Origin: Spirochaeta sp.
Lineage (GTDB): Bacteria > Spirochaetota > Spirochaetia > Spirochaetales_E > Spirochaetaceae_B
Assembly: GCA_030590585.1 (NCBI GenBank)
Contig: JAUUYD010000001.1
Location: 1-42,325, forward strand
DNA length: 42,325 nucleotides
Reading direction: 5' to 3'
Shown: one piece after another, positions 1 through 8,694 of the stretch
How the letters are laid out: each line of letters opens with the position of its first letter
Numbering within the stretch: the first letter of the stretch is position 1
Translations under genes and position numbers: made by a program
The notes under the pieces: model-generated
What the model saw: the letters and a program-made list of their open reading frames with translations, nothing else
Database searches by the model: none
Told to the model about the DNA's origin: nothing

Positions 1-2367
1 CAGGAATCCCTGACTGATGCAAGACTGGCTATGGAAAACTGGGAATCTGAGAGTTCCAGACGTCTGGAGACTCATCGTGACGGGTTTCTTGATGTTGAGA
101 AACGTCTCAGTGATACAACCGTCAATCTGAACAGAGATGTTGATGAACTGCGCGGGCGGGTAGAGAACATTGTTGAAAGTAAGGAAACAGATCTGCTGGA
201 GGCTGTTGAAATCCGTCAGATTGAATACCGGAAAACGGTAGAAGAACGTTTCGGGAGAATTGAGGGCTTTATCAAGGATATGGATACCGTTGCAATGAGC
301 CTGAAGGCCTCACAGAAACAGGTTGTTCAAGACGTGGAAGACAGCTTTACGGAATTTGATGCCGAGATGACAGAGCGGCGGGATCTTGAAAAAGCCCGTA
401 TAGAGGAAGAGTATACCACCCTCATCCGTAATATGAGTGATTTGGAACGGGGGCTGGATGAACTTAAATCCAGGGCTTACGACAATGTTTCTGAGAAACT
501 TCAGGTATTTGAAGATGATTTCTTTACGGATCTGAAGAATCGGGACGAACAGATGCGGGCCGCCATGGAAGAATGGCGTAAGAATTCGGAGTTGGAACTG
601 AGTGATCTCGGCCTCAAGGCTACCCGTGACAGAGAGGAGACTGAGCGGCGTTATTCCACAGAGATAAAACAGAAACTTACCGATCTTCAGACGAAAGTTT
701 TCGGTCAGTTTGAAACCTTCCAGGATCAGGTGGATGGATTCAGGGAATCTCTCAACGGTCGAATCCTGGGTGCGGAAAATGAGCTGACCGGTTTCAGGGA
801 GGAGCTGTCCCGAAAGATTTCCGATCAGAAGGAGAACTCATTCACTGAATTCGAGAAGGTGTTTGAAAATTTTGACAAGGATGTCGGGGATAAATTTTCC
901 AAGGCCAATAAAACGATATCACAAAAACTCTCTGATTTTTCCAGTGATATTGAAATCCGTAACAGGGAGCATACCGAAGCTTATCAGGCAGCCCGGGACG
1001 AAACCTCAGAATGGAGGGAGCGCGTTGGTATACAGATACAGGATGCTCAAAGAAGCACCGGGGAAAATGTTGATACCATGCGGTCCGAATTTGCCGCAAT
1101 GATGGCGGAATTGAAGGATGAGTATACCGGCAGAACCGAGCAGTTGATTCTTGATTCCGGAGAAGAACGCGCATCTTTAAGAAGAGAGCTGGCTTCAATA
1201 GAGGAATCGATAACCCATGTATCTTCAGAACTCACAGAAAAAACCCGGGACAGTCTGGATAACCTTAAAGATCAGAGTGAAAGTTTCCTTCTTGAGTTCA
1301 GAAAGAACTCCCGTGAAGCCCGGGATGATGTGGAACGCAAGATTAAGGAATTGAGACTTTCAGTTCAGGAATCCAGGGATAAGGCAGAAAGCAACCGCAA
1401 GGAAATGAGTGCTCATACAGATACAGAGTACGCGAGGCTGATGCGGAACCTTGATGAAATTGACAGACGTCAAAGGGAGTTCATTGCAGAAACCCGTGTA
1501 TTCGAACGGGCGGATGAGATGAAAGAGGCTCTGGAGGCGGATATTTCTCAATTGAACAGGCAGCTTGAAGCCGTAGGATCAGGGCGTGAAGAGATACGGA
1601 TTATCAACGATCAGTATGAGAAGGCTGTCAGTCTTTATGATGAGGTAAGCGGGAAACTGGCCCGTTTTCTGTCGGAACAGCAGAAAGTGGAAAACCTCGA
1701 AGGGAAAATTGCCAGAATCAGCAGCTTGACCGAGTCCGTTGATTTGAAACTTGAACGGGTCAGTGACGCGAATGACACTCTGCTGGATCTGCAGGTCCGT
1801 TTAAAACAACTTGAAGATCTTCATGAAGATTTAGGCAGCCGCTACGACAGGCTTTCCGAGAAATCCAATGTTCTTGATGCGGCTACTGATGGAGTGGACA
1901 AGAATTTCGAACGTATGACCCGCATCGAGGAGATTATCAAGGATGTAGCCGAGGGTATTATTCCTTTGCGGGAAAACCTTGATTCCGCCGTGGAACGTCA
2001 GGCACAGCTTGAGGAAGATCGGGAAAAAATCGATATCGTAGTTGGGAAAGTAGCCACCATAGACTCCACTATTGCCGAGTTGGACAATAAATTGGACGAT
2101 CTTGGAAAGGCACGGGAATGGCTTGCCAAAACCGAAACACGCCTGGATCAGATAAACAGGGAAACCCAGCAGAGGATCAGACTGCTGGGAACCCTGTCGA
2201 AAAGAGAGTCCGGCGGTAAAAAAACCGGAGGTTCTCCCGATATGAGTACCAGGGAAATGGTGGTGAAATTGGCAAGAGAGGGTTGGAACAGTGACGAAAT
2301 TGCCACAAATCTCAAGTTAAGCCGCGGTGAGGTGGAGCTGATCATGGAACTCCAGCCGAAGTCTTAG
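1..2367 (+). CDS. Giant coiled-coil protein of the spirochaete SpiroCoCo type, 5' end outside the window
   Basis: The frame is open from base 1, with sense codons before the first internal ATG at 31, so the gene probably begins upstream. At least 788 residues are visible. Almost the whole length is charged heptad-type helix rich in Glu, Lys, Arg and Asp, with no membrane segment in the visible part. The last 40 residues form a compact helix-turn-helix-like tail (REMVVKLAREGW, then SDEIATNLKLSRGEVELI), the tail seen in the long coiled-coil proteins annotated as SpiroCoCo in spirochaetes. A cytoskeletal or scaffolding role is inferred only from structure. The next gene starts 13 bp after the stop, so the two are probably co-transcribed. 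The true length and any N-terminal membrane anchor cannot be judged here. Confidence 0.85.
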   Translation, partial: QESLTDARLAMENWESESSRRLETHRDGFLDVEKRLSDTTVNLNRDVDELRGRVENIVESKETDLLEAVEIRQIEYRKTVEERFGRIEGFIKDMDTVAMSLKASQKQVVQDVEDSFTEFDAEMTERRDLEKARIEEEYTTLIRNMSDLERGLDELKSRAYDNVSEKLQVFEDDFFTDLKNRDEQMRAAMEEWRKNSELELSDLGLKATRDREETERRYSTEIKQKLTDLQTKVFGQFETFQDQVDGFRESLNGRILGAENELTGFREELSRKISDQKENSFTEFEKVFENFDKDVGDKFSKANKTISQKLSDFSSDIEIRNREHTEAYQAARDETSEWRERVGIQIQDAQRSTGENVDTMRSEFAAMMAELKDEYTGRTEQLILDSGEERASLRRELASIEESITHVSSELTEKTRDSLDNLKDQSESFLLEFRKNSREARDDVERKIKELRLSVQESRDKAESNRKEMSAHTDTEYARLMRNLDEIDRRQREFIAETRVFERADEMKEALEADISQLNRQLEAVGSGREEIRIINDQYEKAVSLYDEVSGKLARFLSEQQKVENLEGKIARISSLTESVDLKLERVSDANDTLLDLQVRLKQLEDLHEDLGSRYDRLSEKSNVLDAATDGVDKNFERMTRIEEIIKDVAEGIIPLRENLDSAVERQAQLEEDREKIDIVVGKVATIDSTIAELDNKLDDLGKAREWLAKTETRLDQINRETQQRIRLLGTLSKRESGGKKTGGSPDMSTREMVVKLAREGWNSDEIATNLKLSRGEVELIMELQPKS

Positions 2368-2380
2368 CACTCAGCCGATT

Positions 2381-3184
2381 ATGTCTGCCAACCGGTACAG
2401 GGCTGATTATTATCTCTTTCGGAATTTTCTGATGGGAATGGGATCATTCCGGGACGGTAAAGTCATATCACATGAGGCCATGAAGCTTGTTTTCGGTATT
2501 AATCAGCCTTTTCGCATCCGCCTGGAAAAATACTGGTATAAAGCCCGGGCGGTACTTCTCGACGGAGGATGTCCTCATTTCATCAATGGCAAGGGTGACT
2601 GGCAGATAATACTCTGGATAGATCCCGATACATCACTTTGGAACATGCTTCGCGGCCGTTCCCTCAAAAACAGGCCCTGGGCTTTACACGAGGCGTTGCT
2701 GCCCCCGGGGATGACTGAAGTCATACAGACTGCAGGGGATACTCCCGACCCCCTGGGTGCCCTGAGACTGGCAGAAATGCTGATCATGGTTTACAGCGGA
2801 GCTGTCGCGGTTCCTTCAAACTGGGATGGTGAAGTACGAAAAGCCGTTGAAATCATCGACAGGAACCCGGGTCTTATCGATTCAAGCCTGCTGGGTACTG
2901 AACTGGGCCGGAGTATTGAGTCTCTTGACGAGGATTTCCGGCGGGTTGCGGGCAGCCCTCTCGAAGATTACATTCACCGGCGGAGATGGATTCAATACAT
3001 TGCCTACCGCCAGGCCGGCAAGGATAGAAATGAAGCCCTCCGGCTATCGGGACTCCCGGGCTGGGAAGGTTTGAAAGACAAATTTGAAAATCGTTACGGC
3101 CTTGATCTGGATATGCTGGAAAACAGTCTGCCCTTTGTTCGTGTGTATGAAGGCGGGGAGGATCAGCCGGTTCTTTTCCTGTAA
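2381..3184 (+). CDS. Protein with AraC-like helix-turn-helix C-terminus
   Basis: 267 residues. The N-terminal 190 residues match no domain I recognise. The last 60 or so (SPLEDYIHRRRWIQYIAYRQ, then NEALRLSGLPGWEGLKDKF and RYGLDL) follow the AraC/XylS pattern: a helix with arginines, a second helix of the 'A...G' type, then a helix ending in an F-x-x-x-[FY]-G motif. A transcription-regulator role is inferred from this. The start ATG lies 13 bp after the coiled-coil gene and has no clear Shine-Dalgarno sequence, so translation may be coupled. It converges on the next gene with only 7 bp between stops. The second HTH helix is degenerate, so DNA binding is not certain. Confidence 0.6.
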   Translation: MSANRYRADYYLFRNFLMGMGSFRDGKVISHEAMKLVFGINQPFRIRLEKYWYKARAVLLDGGCPHFINGKGDWQIILWIDPDTSLWNMLRGRSLKNRPWALHEALLPPGMTEVIQTAGDTPDPLGALRLAEMLIMVYSGAVAVPSNWDGEVRKAVEIIDRNPGLIDSSLLGTELGRSIESLDEDFRRVAGSPLEDYIHRRRWIQYIAYRQAGKDRNEALRLSGLPGWEGLKDKFENRYGLDLDMLENSLPFVRVYEGGEDQPVLFL

Positions 3185-3191
3185 AGGATTC

Positions 3192-3521
3192 TCAGGTATC
3201 CAGAGATTCGTTGGGAATATCATCACTCTCTTTTGTGTCTTCAAGGCGTTCAAGAGCTTTAAGACTGCGGGACATCAGCTCACCTGTCTGGGCTGTCATT
3301 TCCATCAGGGACGCAAGGAGCTCTTCCTGTTTCACCAGTTCCCGGTTCTGTTCTTCCAGGCTCTCAATTCTTTCAGCCTGTTCCTTCAGAGCTTCGAGGA
3401 TGGGATTGAAACCTGTGTCCTCACTGTTATCCTCAAAGACCAGGAGAGTGCTGACCTGTCCATTCATGTAAACCTTACGAATCATTACTGGCATTCTAGT
3501 GCGTTCATCGGCCTGCGACAA
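3192..3521 (-). CDS. Small coiled-coil protein of unknown function
   Basis: Up to 109 residues, acidic. A short beta-like N-terminus (MIRKVYMNGQVSTLLVFEDN) is followed by a coiled coil rich in Glu, Leu and Gln (about residues 40-95). I recognise no family. The longest frame begins with TTG at 3521. ATG codons at 3494 and 3485 are equally possible, and the one at 3485 gives the cleaner N-terminus. No good ribosome binding site precedes any of them. The gene diverges from grpE and converges on the AraC-like gene. Confidence 0.6.
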   Translation of the reverse strand: MSQADERTRMPVMIRKVYMNGQVSTLLVFEDNSEDTGFNPILEALKEQAERIESLEEQNRELVKQEELLASLMEMTAQTGELMSRSLKALERLEDTKESDDIPNESLDT

Positions 3522-3529
3522 TCGATTTT

Positions 3530-3559
3530 ATTTTAAGAACCGACGTTTTTCTTCAACAA
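3530..3559 (-). promoter_or_regulatory. Putative promoter for the minus-strand gene ending at 3192
   Basis: On the minus strand a TTGTTG box (3559-3554) is separated by 18 nt from TAAAAT (3535-3530). The -10 ends only 8 nt before the TTG at 3521, so transcription would begin at about that codon. This favours a downstream ATG as the true start. Confidence 0.4.
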
Positions 3560-3604
3560 TGCCGGCAGGTCCGGGAATTAAAGTGGGTTTTTATTGGGTT
3601 TTTC

Positions 3605-3634
3605 TTGACCCTATTTCTTACCCTTGAGTATTTT
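3605..3634 (+). promoter_or_regulatory. Putative promoter of the grpE-dnaK-dnaJ operon
   Basis: TTGACC at 3605-3610 and TATTTT at 3629-3634 with an 18-nt spacer, about 35 nt before the grpE ATG. This is a vegetative-type promoter. I see no CIRCE inverted repeat and no good sigma-32 consensus. Confidence 0.45.
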
Positions 3635-3669
3635 ATGGACCAGGAAATTGTTGAGCTTTACGAGGTAGC

Positions 3670-4323
3670 ATGAGTCGCAAAGATACTGAAAAAAATATTA
3701 TCGATGAAGAAGTCGTCGAGGATCAGGCTGTTGATAATGATATAACGGCCGAAAATACAGACGAAGATGCCGTCGAGGAGTCCCCGGAGCCTGAAGAACC
3801 AGTAGATGAAACAGCTGCTTTGCAGGCTGAGAATACCGAACTGAATGAGAGAATCCTGAGAATGGCAGCGGAGAATCAGAACACCCGCAGAAGACTGGTT
3901 AAGCAGCAGCAGGATGCCTATAAGTATCGGCATCAGGATATTCTCAAGGATCTTGCTGAAGTTATTGATAACTTTGAGCGTGCCATTGAGTCATCCGCGG
4001 ATTCCCGGGATTTCGATACCTTTCACGAAGGTATTCTGATGATTGAAAAGCAATTTTCCGGGATGCTTACAGAGCGTTACGGATTGGAACGTATCGAGGC
4101 TGAAGGTGAACCATACAACCCGGCAATCCATGAGGCAATGATGTCTGAAGAATCATCCGATGTGGAAGTTGATACGGTTAAACAGGTATTCCAGGCCGGG
4201 TACCGTCTGTATGACCGCGTACTCAGGCCTGCCAAGGTTGTGGTATCCAAACCCGCAGCAAATGAGACCGAAGAGACTGAAGAGACTGAAGAGACTGAAG
4301 AAGCCGGAGAAGGCGATGAATAA
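3670..4323 (+). CDS. grpE: GrpE, nucleotide exchange factor for DnaK
   Basis: 217 residues. GrpE promotes ADP release from DnaK in the cytoplasmic Hsp70 cycle. The first 50 residues are acidic and low-complexity. A coiled coil (about 52-80, ALQAENTELNERILRMAAEN) leads into the GrpE dimer helix and a C-terminal head holding the family signature (YNPAIHEAMM, then VKQVFQAGYRLYDRVLRPAKV). The C-terminus is an unusual Glu-Thr repeat encoded by tandem 9-bp units. GAGGT precedes the ATG by 3 nt. dnaK follows 23 bp later. Many bacteria carry hrcA just upstream, but here a divergent unrelated gene sits there. Confidence 0.97.
   Translation: MSRKDTEKNIIDEEVVEDQAVDNDITAENTDEDAVEESPEPEEPVDETAALQAENTELNERILRMAAENQNTRRRLVKQQQDAYKYRHQDILKDLAEVIDNFERAIESSADSRDFDTFHEGILMIEKQFSGMLTERYGLERIEAEGEPYNPAIHEAMMSEESSDVEVDTVKQVFQAGYRLYDRVLRPAKVVVSKPAANETEETEETEETEEAGEGDE
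4270..4296 (+). repeat. Three tandem copies of a 9-bp unit in the grpE 3' end
   Basis: GAAGAGACT occurs three times in direct succession and encodes Glu-Glu-Thr units in the acidic tail of GrpE. A partial unit precedes it and a diverged one follows. Because the unit is a multiple of three, copy number can change without shifting frame. Confidence 0.9.
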
Positions 4324-4346
4324 GACAATGAACAAGGAGACTTACA

Positions 4347-6290
4347 GTGGGTAAAATTATAGGTATAGACCTGGGAACAACCAATTCCTGTGTTGCAGTA
4401 ATGGAAGGTGGAGAGTCAATAGTTATTCCCAACGAGGAAGGTGCCAGAACCACACCTTCGATGGTGGCTTTTACAGACAAGGACGACAGGCTGGTGGGAC
4501 AGACAGCCAAGAACCAGATGGTAACTAACCCTGAAAATACCATTTATTCCATCAAACGCTTTATGGGCCGCCGTTATGGTGAAGTAAATGAAGAATTGAC
4601 CATGGTGCCCTATGACGTTGTCAAGGGTGCCGGGGAAATGACTCAGGTGAAAATAAAAGGTAAAACCTACTCACCCCCCGAAATTTCCGCCTCAATTCTT
4701 CAGAAAATGAAGAAAACAGCCGAAGACTACCTCGGTGAAACTGTCACTGAAGCCATAGTTACAGTACCGGCTTATTTCAACGATGCTCAAAGACAGGCGA
4801 CAAAAGACGCCGGTAAGATTGCCGGTCTGGAAGTCAAACGCATCATCAATGAACCTACTGCTGCTGCTCTGGCCTATGGTATAGGAAAGTCCGAAAAAGA
4901 AGAAAAAATTGCTGTTTACGATCTTGGGGGCGGTACTTTTGATATTTCCATCCTCGATCTCGGAGATGGTGTATTTGAAGTTCGTTCCACCAACGGCGAC
5001 ACCCATCTCGGTGGTGATAACTTCGATCAGAGAATTATCGACTGGCTCGTGGAAGAGTTCAGGAAAGATCAGGGTATTGATCTATCCAAAGACAAGATGG
5101 CGCTTCAGCGTTTGAAAGAGGGCGCCGAGAAAGCTAAGAAAGAGCTTTCTGGTACCCAGTCTTCAGACATCAATCTTCCGTTTATTACAGCCGATGCCTC
5201 AGGACCCAAGCATCTGCAGTATACTCTGAGCCGATCCAAATTTGATCAGATGACCGCCGACCTGGTTGACCGCACCAAACAACCCTGTCTTCAGGCTCTC
5301 AAGGATGCCGGATACACCCCTGACGATATTGATGAAGTTATACTGGTTGGCGGATCCACCCGTATCCCTGCGGTTCAGGATGCTGTCAAGAAACTCTTTG
5401 AAAAAGAACCCCATCGCGGTGTGAATCCCGATGAAGTTGTCGCTATGGGCGCCGCTATTCAGGGCGGGGTTCTAGGTGGTGATGTCAATGATGTATTACT
5501 CCTTGATGTAACACCCCTGTCCCTGGGTATCGAGACCCTGGGAAGTGTCTTTACCAAGCTCATCGAGAAAAACACCACCATCCCCACGAAGAAAAGCCAG
5601 GTTTTCTCCACCGCCGCGGACAGCCAGCCCGCGGTTTCCATCCACGTGCTTCAGGGAGAGCGGGAAATGGCCGTACACAATCGTACCCTGGGCAAATTCG
5701 AGCTCACCGGCCTGCCTCCCGCACCCCGGGGTGTCCCCCAGATTGAAGTTACTTTCGACATTGATGCCAACGGTATTGTTCATGTATCCGCCAAGGATAT
5801 GGGTACCGGCAAGGAACAGAAAATACGTATCGAATCCTCCAGCGGACTCTCTGAGGAAGAAATCAACCGGATGGTACAGGAAGCTGAGGCTAATGCCGAT
5901 GCCGACAAGAGTGCCCGGGAGATGGCTGAGGTTCGGAATAACGCCGATTCACTTGTCTATCAGTCCGAAAAAGCCCTCAAGGATTTCGGAGACAAGGTGA
6001 GTGATGAAGAAAAATCCGCAATCGAAGCTGCAGCCGCTGATTTGAAGACTGCCCTGGAAGGGGATGATGTCGAAGCTATCAAGCAGAAAACCGAGGTTTT
6101 AACCCAGGCTTCCCAGAAGCTGTCGGAAGAAATGTACAAGGCTCAGGCTGAAGAAGCCGGAGCCGCCGGCGATGCAGGCGGAGATCCCGGTGCTGCATCG
6201 GATGACGAAAGCGCTGAAGGCCCCAAGACTGATGATGTCGAAGATGCCGATTACGAAGTCGTCGACGAGGAAAGTAAAGAGGATAAGTAA
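4347..6290 (+). CDS. dnaK: DnaK, Hsp70 molecular chaperone
   Basis: 647 residues, the usual length. This ATP-dependent chaperone binds unfolded polypeptides in the cytoplasm. The N-terminal ATPase phosphate loop is [10 protein letters not shown]. The actin-fold signatures follow ([14 protein letters not shown] and [11 protein letters not shown]). The interdomain linker region is [15 protein letters not shown] at about residue 385. The substrate-binding domain follows, and the protein ends in an acidic tail ([10 protein letters not shown]). The start is GTG at 4347, preceded 6 nt upstream by a strong AAGGAGA. dnaJ begins 6 bp after the stop. No key residue is missing. Confidence 0.98.
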   Translation: MGKIIGIDLGTTNSCVAVMEGGESIVIPNEEGARTTPSMVAFTDKDDRLVGQTAKNQMVTNPENTIYSIKRFMGRRYGEVNEELTMVPYDVVKGAGEMTQVKIKGKTYSPPEISASILQKMKKTAEDYLGETVTEAIVTVPAYFNDAQRQATKDAGKIAGLEVKRIINEPTAAALAYGIGKSEKEEKIAVYDLGGGTFDISILDLGDGVFEVRSTNGDTHLGGDNFDQRIIDWLVEEFRKDQGIDLSKDKMALQRLKEGAEKAKKELSGTQSSDINLPFITADASGPKHLQYTLSRSKFDQMTADLVDRTKQPCLQALKDAGYTPDDIDEVILVGGSTRIPAVQDAVKKLFEKEPHRGVNPDEVVAMGAAIQGGVLGGDVNDVLLLDVTPLSLGIETLGSVFTKLIEKNTTIPTKKSQVFSTAADSQPAVSIHVLQGEREMAVHNRTLGKFELTGLPPAPRGVPQIEVTFDIDANGIVHVSAKDMGTGKEQKIRIESSSGLSEEEINRMVQEAEANADADKSAREMAEVRNNADSLVYQSEKALKDFGDKVSDEEKSAIEAAAADLKTALEGDDVEAIKQKTEVLTQASQKLSEEMYKAQAEEAGAAGDAGGDPGAASDDESAEGPKTDDVEDADYEVVDEESKEDK

Positions 6291-6296
6291 AGAGGC

Positions 6297-7418
6297 GTGT
6301 CGAAAAGGGATTATTACGAGGTTCTCGGCGTCGATAAGGGCGTCGGAGCCGATGAGGTAAAGAAGGCTTACCGCAAACTCGCGGTGAAGTACCATCCGGA
6401 TCGAAATCAGGATGACAAGGAAGCCGAGGCCAAGTTCAAGGAAGCTACGGAAGCTTACGAAGTACTCTCGGATGACAAGAAACGTCAGGCCTTCGATCAA
6501 TTCGGCTTTGCCGGCGTTGACAACATGGGCGGCCCCACATTCAACGCCAATGCTTTCAGCGGTTTTGAAGACCTTTTCGGTGAGAATATCGGAGGATTCG
6601 GGGACATCTTCGAATCCTTCTTCGGCGGTGGAGGAGGCAGAGGCGGCAGGCGTTCGGGAGGACGTTCCCGGGGTTCCGACCTCCGCCATGATATCCGTAT
6701 TGATTTCGAGCAGGCCGTTTTCGGTAAGGAAGTTGAAATCGAATATGAACGCCTGAAAGCCTGTGATACTTGTCATGGAGCCGGAGGGGAAGGGGTGAGA
6801 ACCTGTTCCCAATGCGGCGGTACAGGTCAGGTCCGGCGGAGTTCGGGATTCTTTTCCATTGCAACCGCATGCACCTCCTGCGGCGGTGAAGGTACGGTTA
6901 TCGATAATCCATGCAGCAGCTGCAGAGGCAGTGGTACAGTCCGTTCCCGTCAGAAAATCAAAGTCACCATCCCTCCGGGTATGGATCCCGACCGGCGTAT
7001 ACGCCTTGAAGGACAGGGTAGTCACGGTTCCAAAGGGGCAGCTCCCGGAGACCTTTACGTGTATATCCATGTACGTCCCCACAATCATTACGAGCGCCAT
7101 AATTACGATCTGTACTGTGTGCTGCCCATTTCCATGACTCAAGCTGCTCTGGGTGGGGAAATCTGGGTGAAAACCCTGGATTCCAAACGTATCAAGCTTA
7201 AGGTTCCATCGGGTACTCAGGATTCAAAAATGCTGAGAATCAGGGGTGAAGGTGTACCTGTACTCAACGCCGGCGGACGCCGGGGTGATTTGTACGTCAA
7301 GCTCAAAGTTGAGATTCCAACCCGGCTTTCGGGAAAAGAAAAGGATTTGCTCAAACAGTACGCAGAACGTCATGGTGAGGTTGATGAGCCTCAGCCCATA
7401 CGTCTTAAAGATCTTTAG
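6297..7418 (+). CDS. dnaJ: DnaJ, Hsp40 co-chaperone
   Basis: 373 residues. DnaJ stimulates DnaK ATPase and delivers substrates. The J domain has the HPD triad at residues 33-35, followed by a Gly/Phe-rich stretch (about 75-130). Four zinc repeats of the CxxCxGxG type lie at about 155-215 ([32 protein letters not shown]), then the C-terminal substrate domains. The start is GTG at 6297, giving the standard N-terminus [10 protein letters not shown]. Its AGAGG lies only 1 nt upstream, so initiation may depend on coupling with dnaK, whose stop is 6 bp away. It is a type I DnaJ with all cysteines intact. Confidence 0.98.
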   Translation: MSKRDYYEVLGVDKGVGADEVKKAYRKLAVKYHPDRNQDDKEAEAKFKEATEAYEVLSDDKKRQAFDQFGFAGVDNMGGPTFNANAFSGFEDLFGENIGGFGDIFESFFGGGGGRGGRRSGGRSRGSDLRHDIRIDFEQAVFGKEVEIEYERLKACDTCHGAGGEGVRTCSQCGGTGQVRRSSGFFSIATACTSCGGEGTVIDNPCSSCRGSGTVRSRQKIKVTIPPGMDPDRRIRLEGQGSHGSKGAAPGDLYVYIHVRPHNHYERHNYDLYCVLPISMTQAALGGEIWVKTLDSKRIKLKVPSGTQDSKMLRIRGEGVPVLNAGGRRGDLYVKLKVEIPTRLSGKEKDLLKQYAERHGEVDEPQPIRLKDL

Positions 7419-7442
7419 CATTTTTGTTCTATGGGGTGACCT

Positions 7443-8294
7443 CTGGCGACTCAAAGTAACATCAGAACCATATTCATAAGCGGTGTCTCTTCAGGAATAG
7501 GCAGGGCTCTCGCCGTCAGTGCCGTGGATTCCGGATACCATGTTTATGGAACCATTCGCCGGGAATCCGACGGCCATTCTCTTTCCGCTGCCCTCGAGAG
7601 TCATTTTTCTCCGATTATTCTTGATGTTACCGATGAGATCTCGGTGAAACGGATTGCCGGTGAGCTTATGGAAAAACTCGGTTCCGGCGGGCTCTCTGCC
7701 CTTGTGAACAATGCCGGTATATCCGTCCGGGGCGCCCTGAGTGAAGTGGACGGCGCCTCTCTGCGTAAACAATTCGAAGTGAATGTATTCGGGCCGGTTC
7801 ATCTCTCCAGGGCGTTTTTGCCCCTGCTGGAACAGCCTGCCTGCGGAAGAAACCGTTCACTCATCGTCAACATCAGTTCCATGGTTACAGCGATGAACCC
7901 TCCCTTGTCAGGGAGCTATACCTCGTCCAAGGCAGCCCTGGAGGCCCTCTCTCATGCCTGGCGGCGTGAGCTGTCCGGCAGAGGTATTAATGTCATGATA
8001 GTCCGCCCGGGGGCGGTGCGTTCGGATATATGGGGCAAGAACGAAAGCGGTGCTCCTGAGCCGGATGCCCGATATGCCGGGGTTTACAAACGATTGACAG
8101 AACTTACCGCCCGGGGCCTTGAAGGCGCATATGAATGCGATGATTTCGGACGCCGTGTAATCCGTCTGATGAACCGCCGCCGTCCGCCTCTTCTGACTAC
8201 ACTCTCCCGGGAGCCCTGGTATGCCCGCAAGCTCCCCTCACTTCTGCCCCGGCGATGGTCAGACCGATTGTTCCGGGCTGTACTGGGGCTTTAA
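7443..8294 (+). CDS. Short-chain dehydrogenase/reductase with probable CTG start
   Basis: 283 residues if read from CTG 7443. It is a classical SDR, an NAD(P)-dependent oxidoreductase of unknown substrate. The cofactor motif SGVSSGIG is at residues 13-20, NNAG at 89-92, the catalytic Ser at 145-146 and YxxxK at Y159/K163. The first standard start codon, GTG at 7524, would remove the cofactor motif. An in-frame TGA at 7437 bars any earlier start. CTG 7443 yields MATQSNIRTIFISG, a normal SDR N-terminus, and is preceded 3 nt upstream by GGTGA, which matches the extended Shine-Dalgarno sequence. An upstream frameshift or sequencing error is the alternative. The gene is 24 bp after dnaJ and probably belongs to the operon. 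Confidence 0.85.
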   Translation: MATQSNIRTIFISGVSSGIGRALAVSAVDSGYHVYGTIRRESDGHSLSAALESHFSPIILDVTDEISVKRIAGELMEKLGSGGLSALVNNAGISVRGALSEVDGASLRKQFEVNVFGPVHLSRAFLPLLEQPACGRNRSLIVNISSMVTAMNPPLSGSYTSSKAALEALSHAWRRELSGRGINVMIVRPGAVRSDIWGKNESGAPEPDARYAGVYKRLTELTARGLEGAYECDDFGRRVIRLMNRRRPPLLTTLSREPWYARKLPSLLPRRWSDRLFRAVLGL

Positions 8295-8582
8295 TAATAT
8301 CCGGTCTCACCCGGCATACTGATACCGTTGATCGACCGGCCGGGTGCACCGCGCCATCGCCAGAGGTCACCCATAGGGCCTTCCCATTCCAATGCAAAAA
8401 TCTGCTCAAGACCGATTCTCGAATCATAGTAATCATCCAGTCCGCTGAACCAGACTCCATTCCTTCAATTTACCGGGACCGGGTGGTTTATCCTGAGCCT
8501 TGCGACTGACTCCTGCCGGAAGCAGGATAACAATGAAAGCTGTCAATCGTAAATGGGTTCCTGTAGGCGAGAGTTTCTGCAT
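8291..8582 (-). pseudogene. Frameshifted remains of a small gene of unknown function
   Basis: Reading leftwards, an ATG at 8582 opens a frame with a hydrophobic segment (LTAFIVILLPAGVS) and then a Pro/Gly/Lys-rich stretch (KAQDKPPGPGKLKE) up to about 8460. Skipping one base there joins it to a second frame (8458-8291) that reads like true protein: GVWFSGLDDYYDSRIG, then IFALEWEGPMGDLW and a TAA stop. Together this is about 96 residues. The second part has no start codon of its own. I do not recognise the family. The stop overlaps the SDR stop by 4 bases on the opposite strand. It may be a decayed small secreted or membrane protein. This is the only content of the 400-bp space before 8695 apart from a promoter. 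Confidence 0.4.
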
Positions 8583-8600
8583 AACTGAATTATTGTAAAT

Positions 8601-8628
8601 TTGAGAATGTTCATGCAAGGGATATAAT
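8601..8628 (+). promoter_or_regulatory. Putative promoter of the PEP/pyruvate-binding protein gene
   Basis: TTGAGA at 8601-8606 and a perfect TATAAT at 8623-8628, with a 16-nt spacer. The leader to the ATG at 8695 would be about 60 nt. Confidence 0.6.
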
Positions 8629-8694
8629 GGCGGCCCAATAAAAAGAAAATTCTATGTGCGGGACGAAGTGGAATAGGTAATACTGATAACAGCT

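Noticed and set aside
2364..2372. TTAGCACTC, identical to one half of a CIRCE heat-shock operator
   Set aside because: The matching half GAGTGCTAA is absent nine bases downstream, and the site lies at the end of the coiled-coil gene far from grpE.
3084..3536. 150-codon plus-strand frame
   Set aside because: It overlaps the AraC-like gene and is antisense to the coiled-coil gene at 3192; its Phe/Ser/Cys-rich translation is typical of a shadow frame.
6099..7142. 347-codon open frame antisense to dnaK and dnaJ
   Set aside because: It lies opposite strongly conserved genes, and long antisense frames are a known artefact of their codon use; the translation looks like no known protein.
8533..8598. 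21-codon frame MKAVNRKWVPVGES with an AGGA upstream
   Set aside because: Very short and antisense to the frameshifted minus-strand relic, which reads better.
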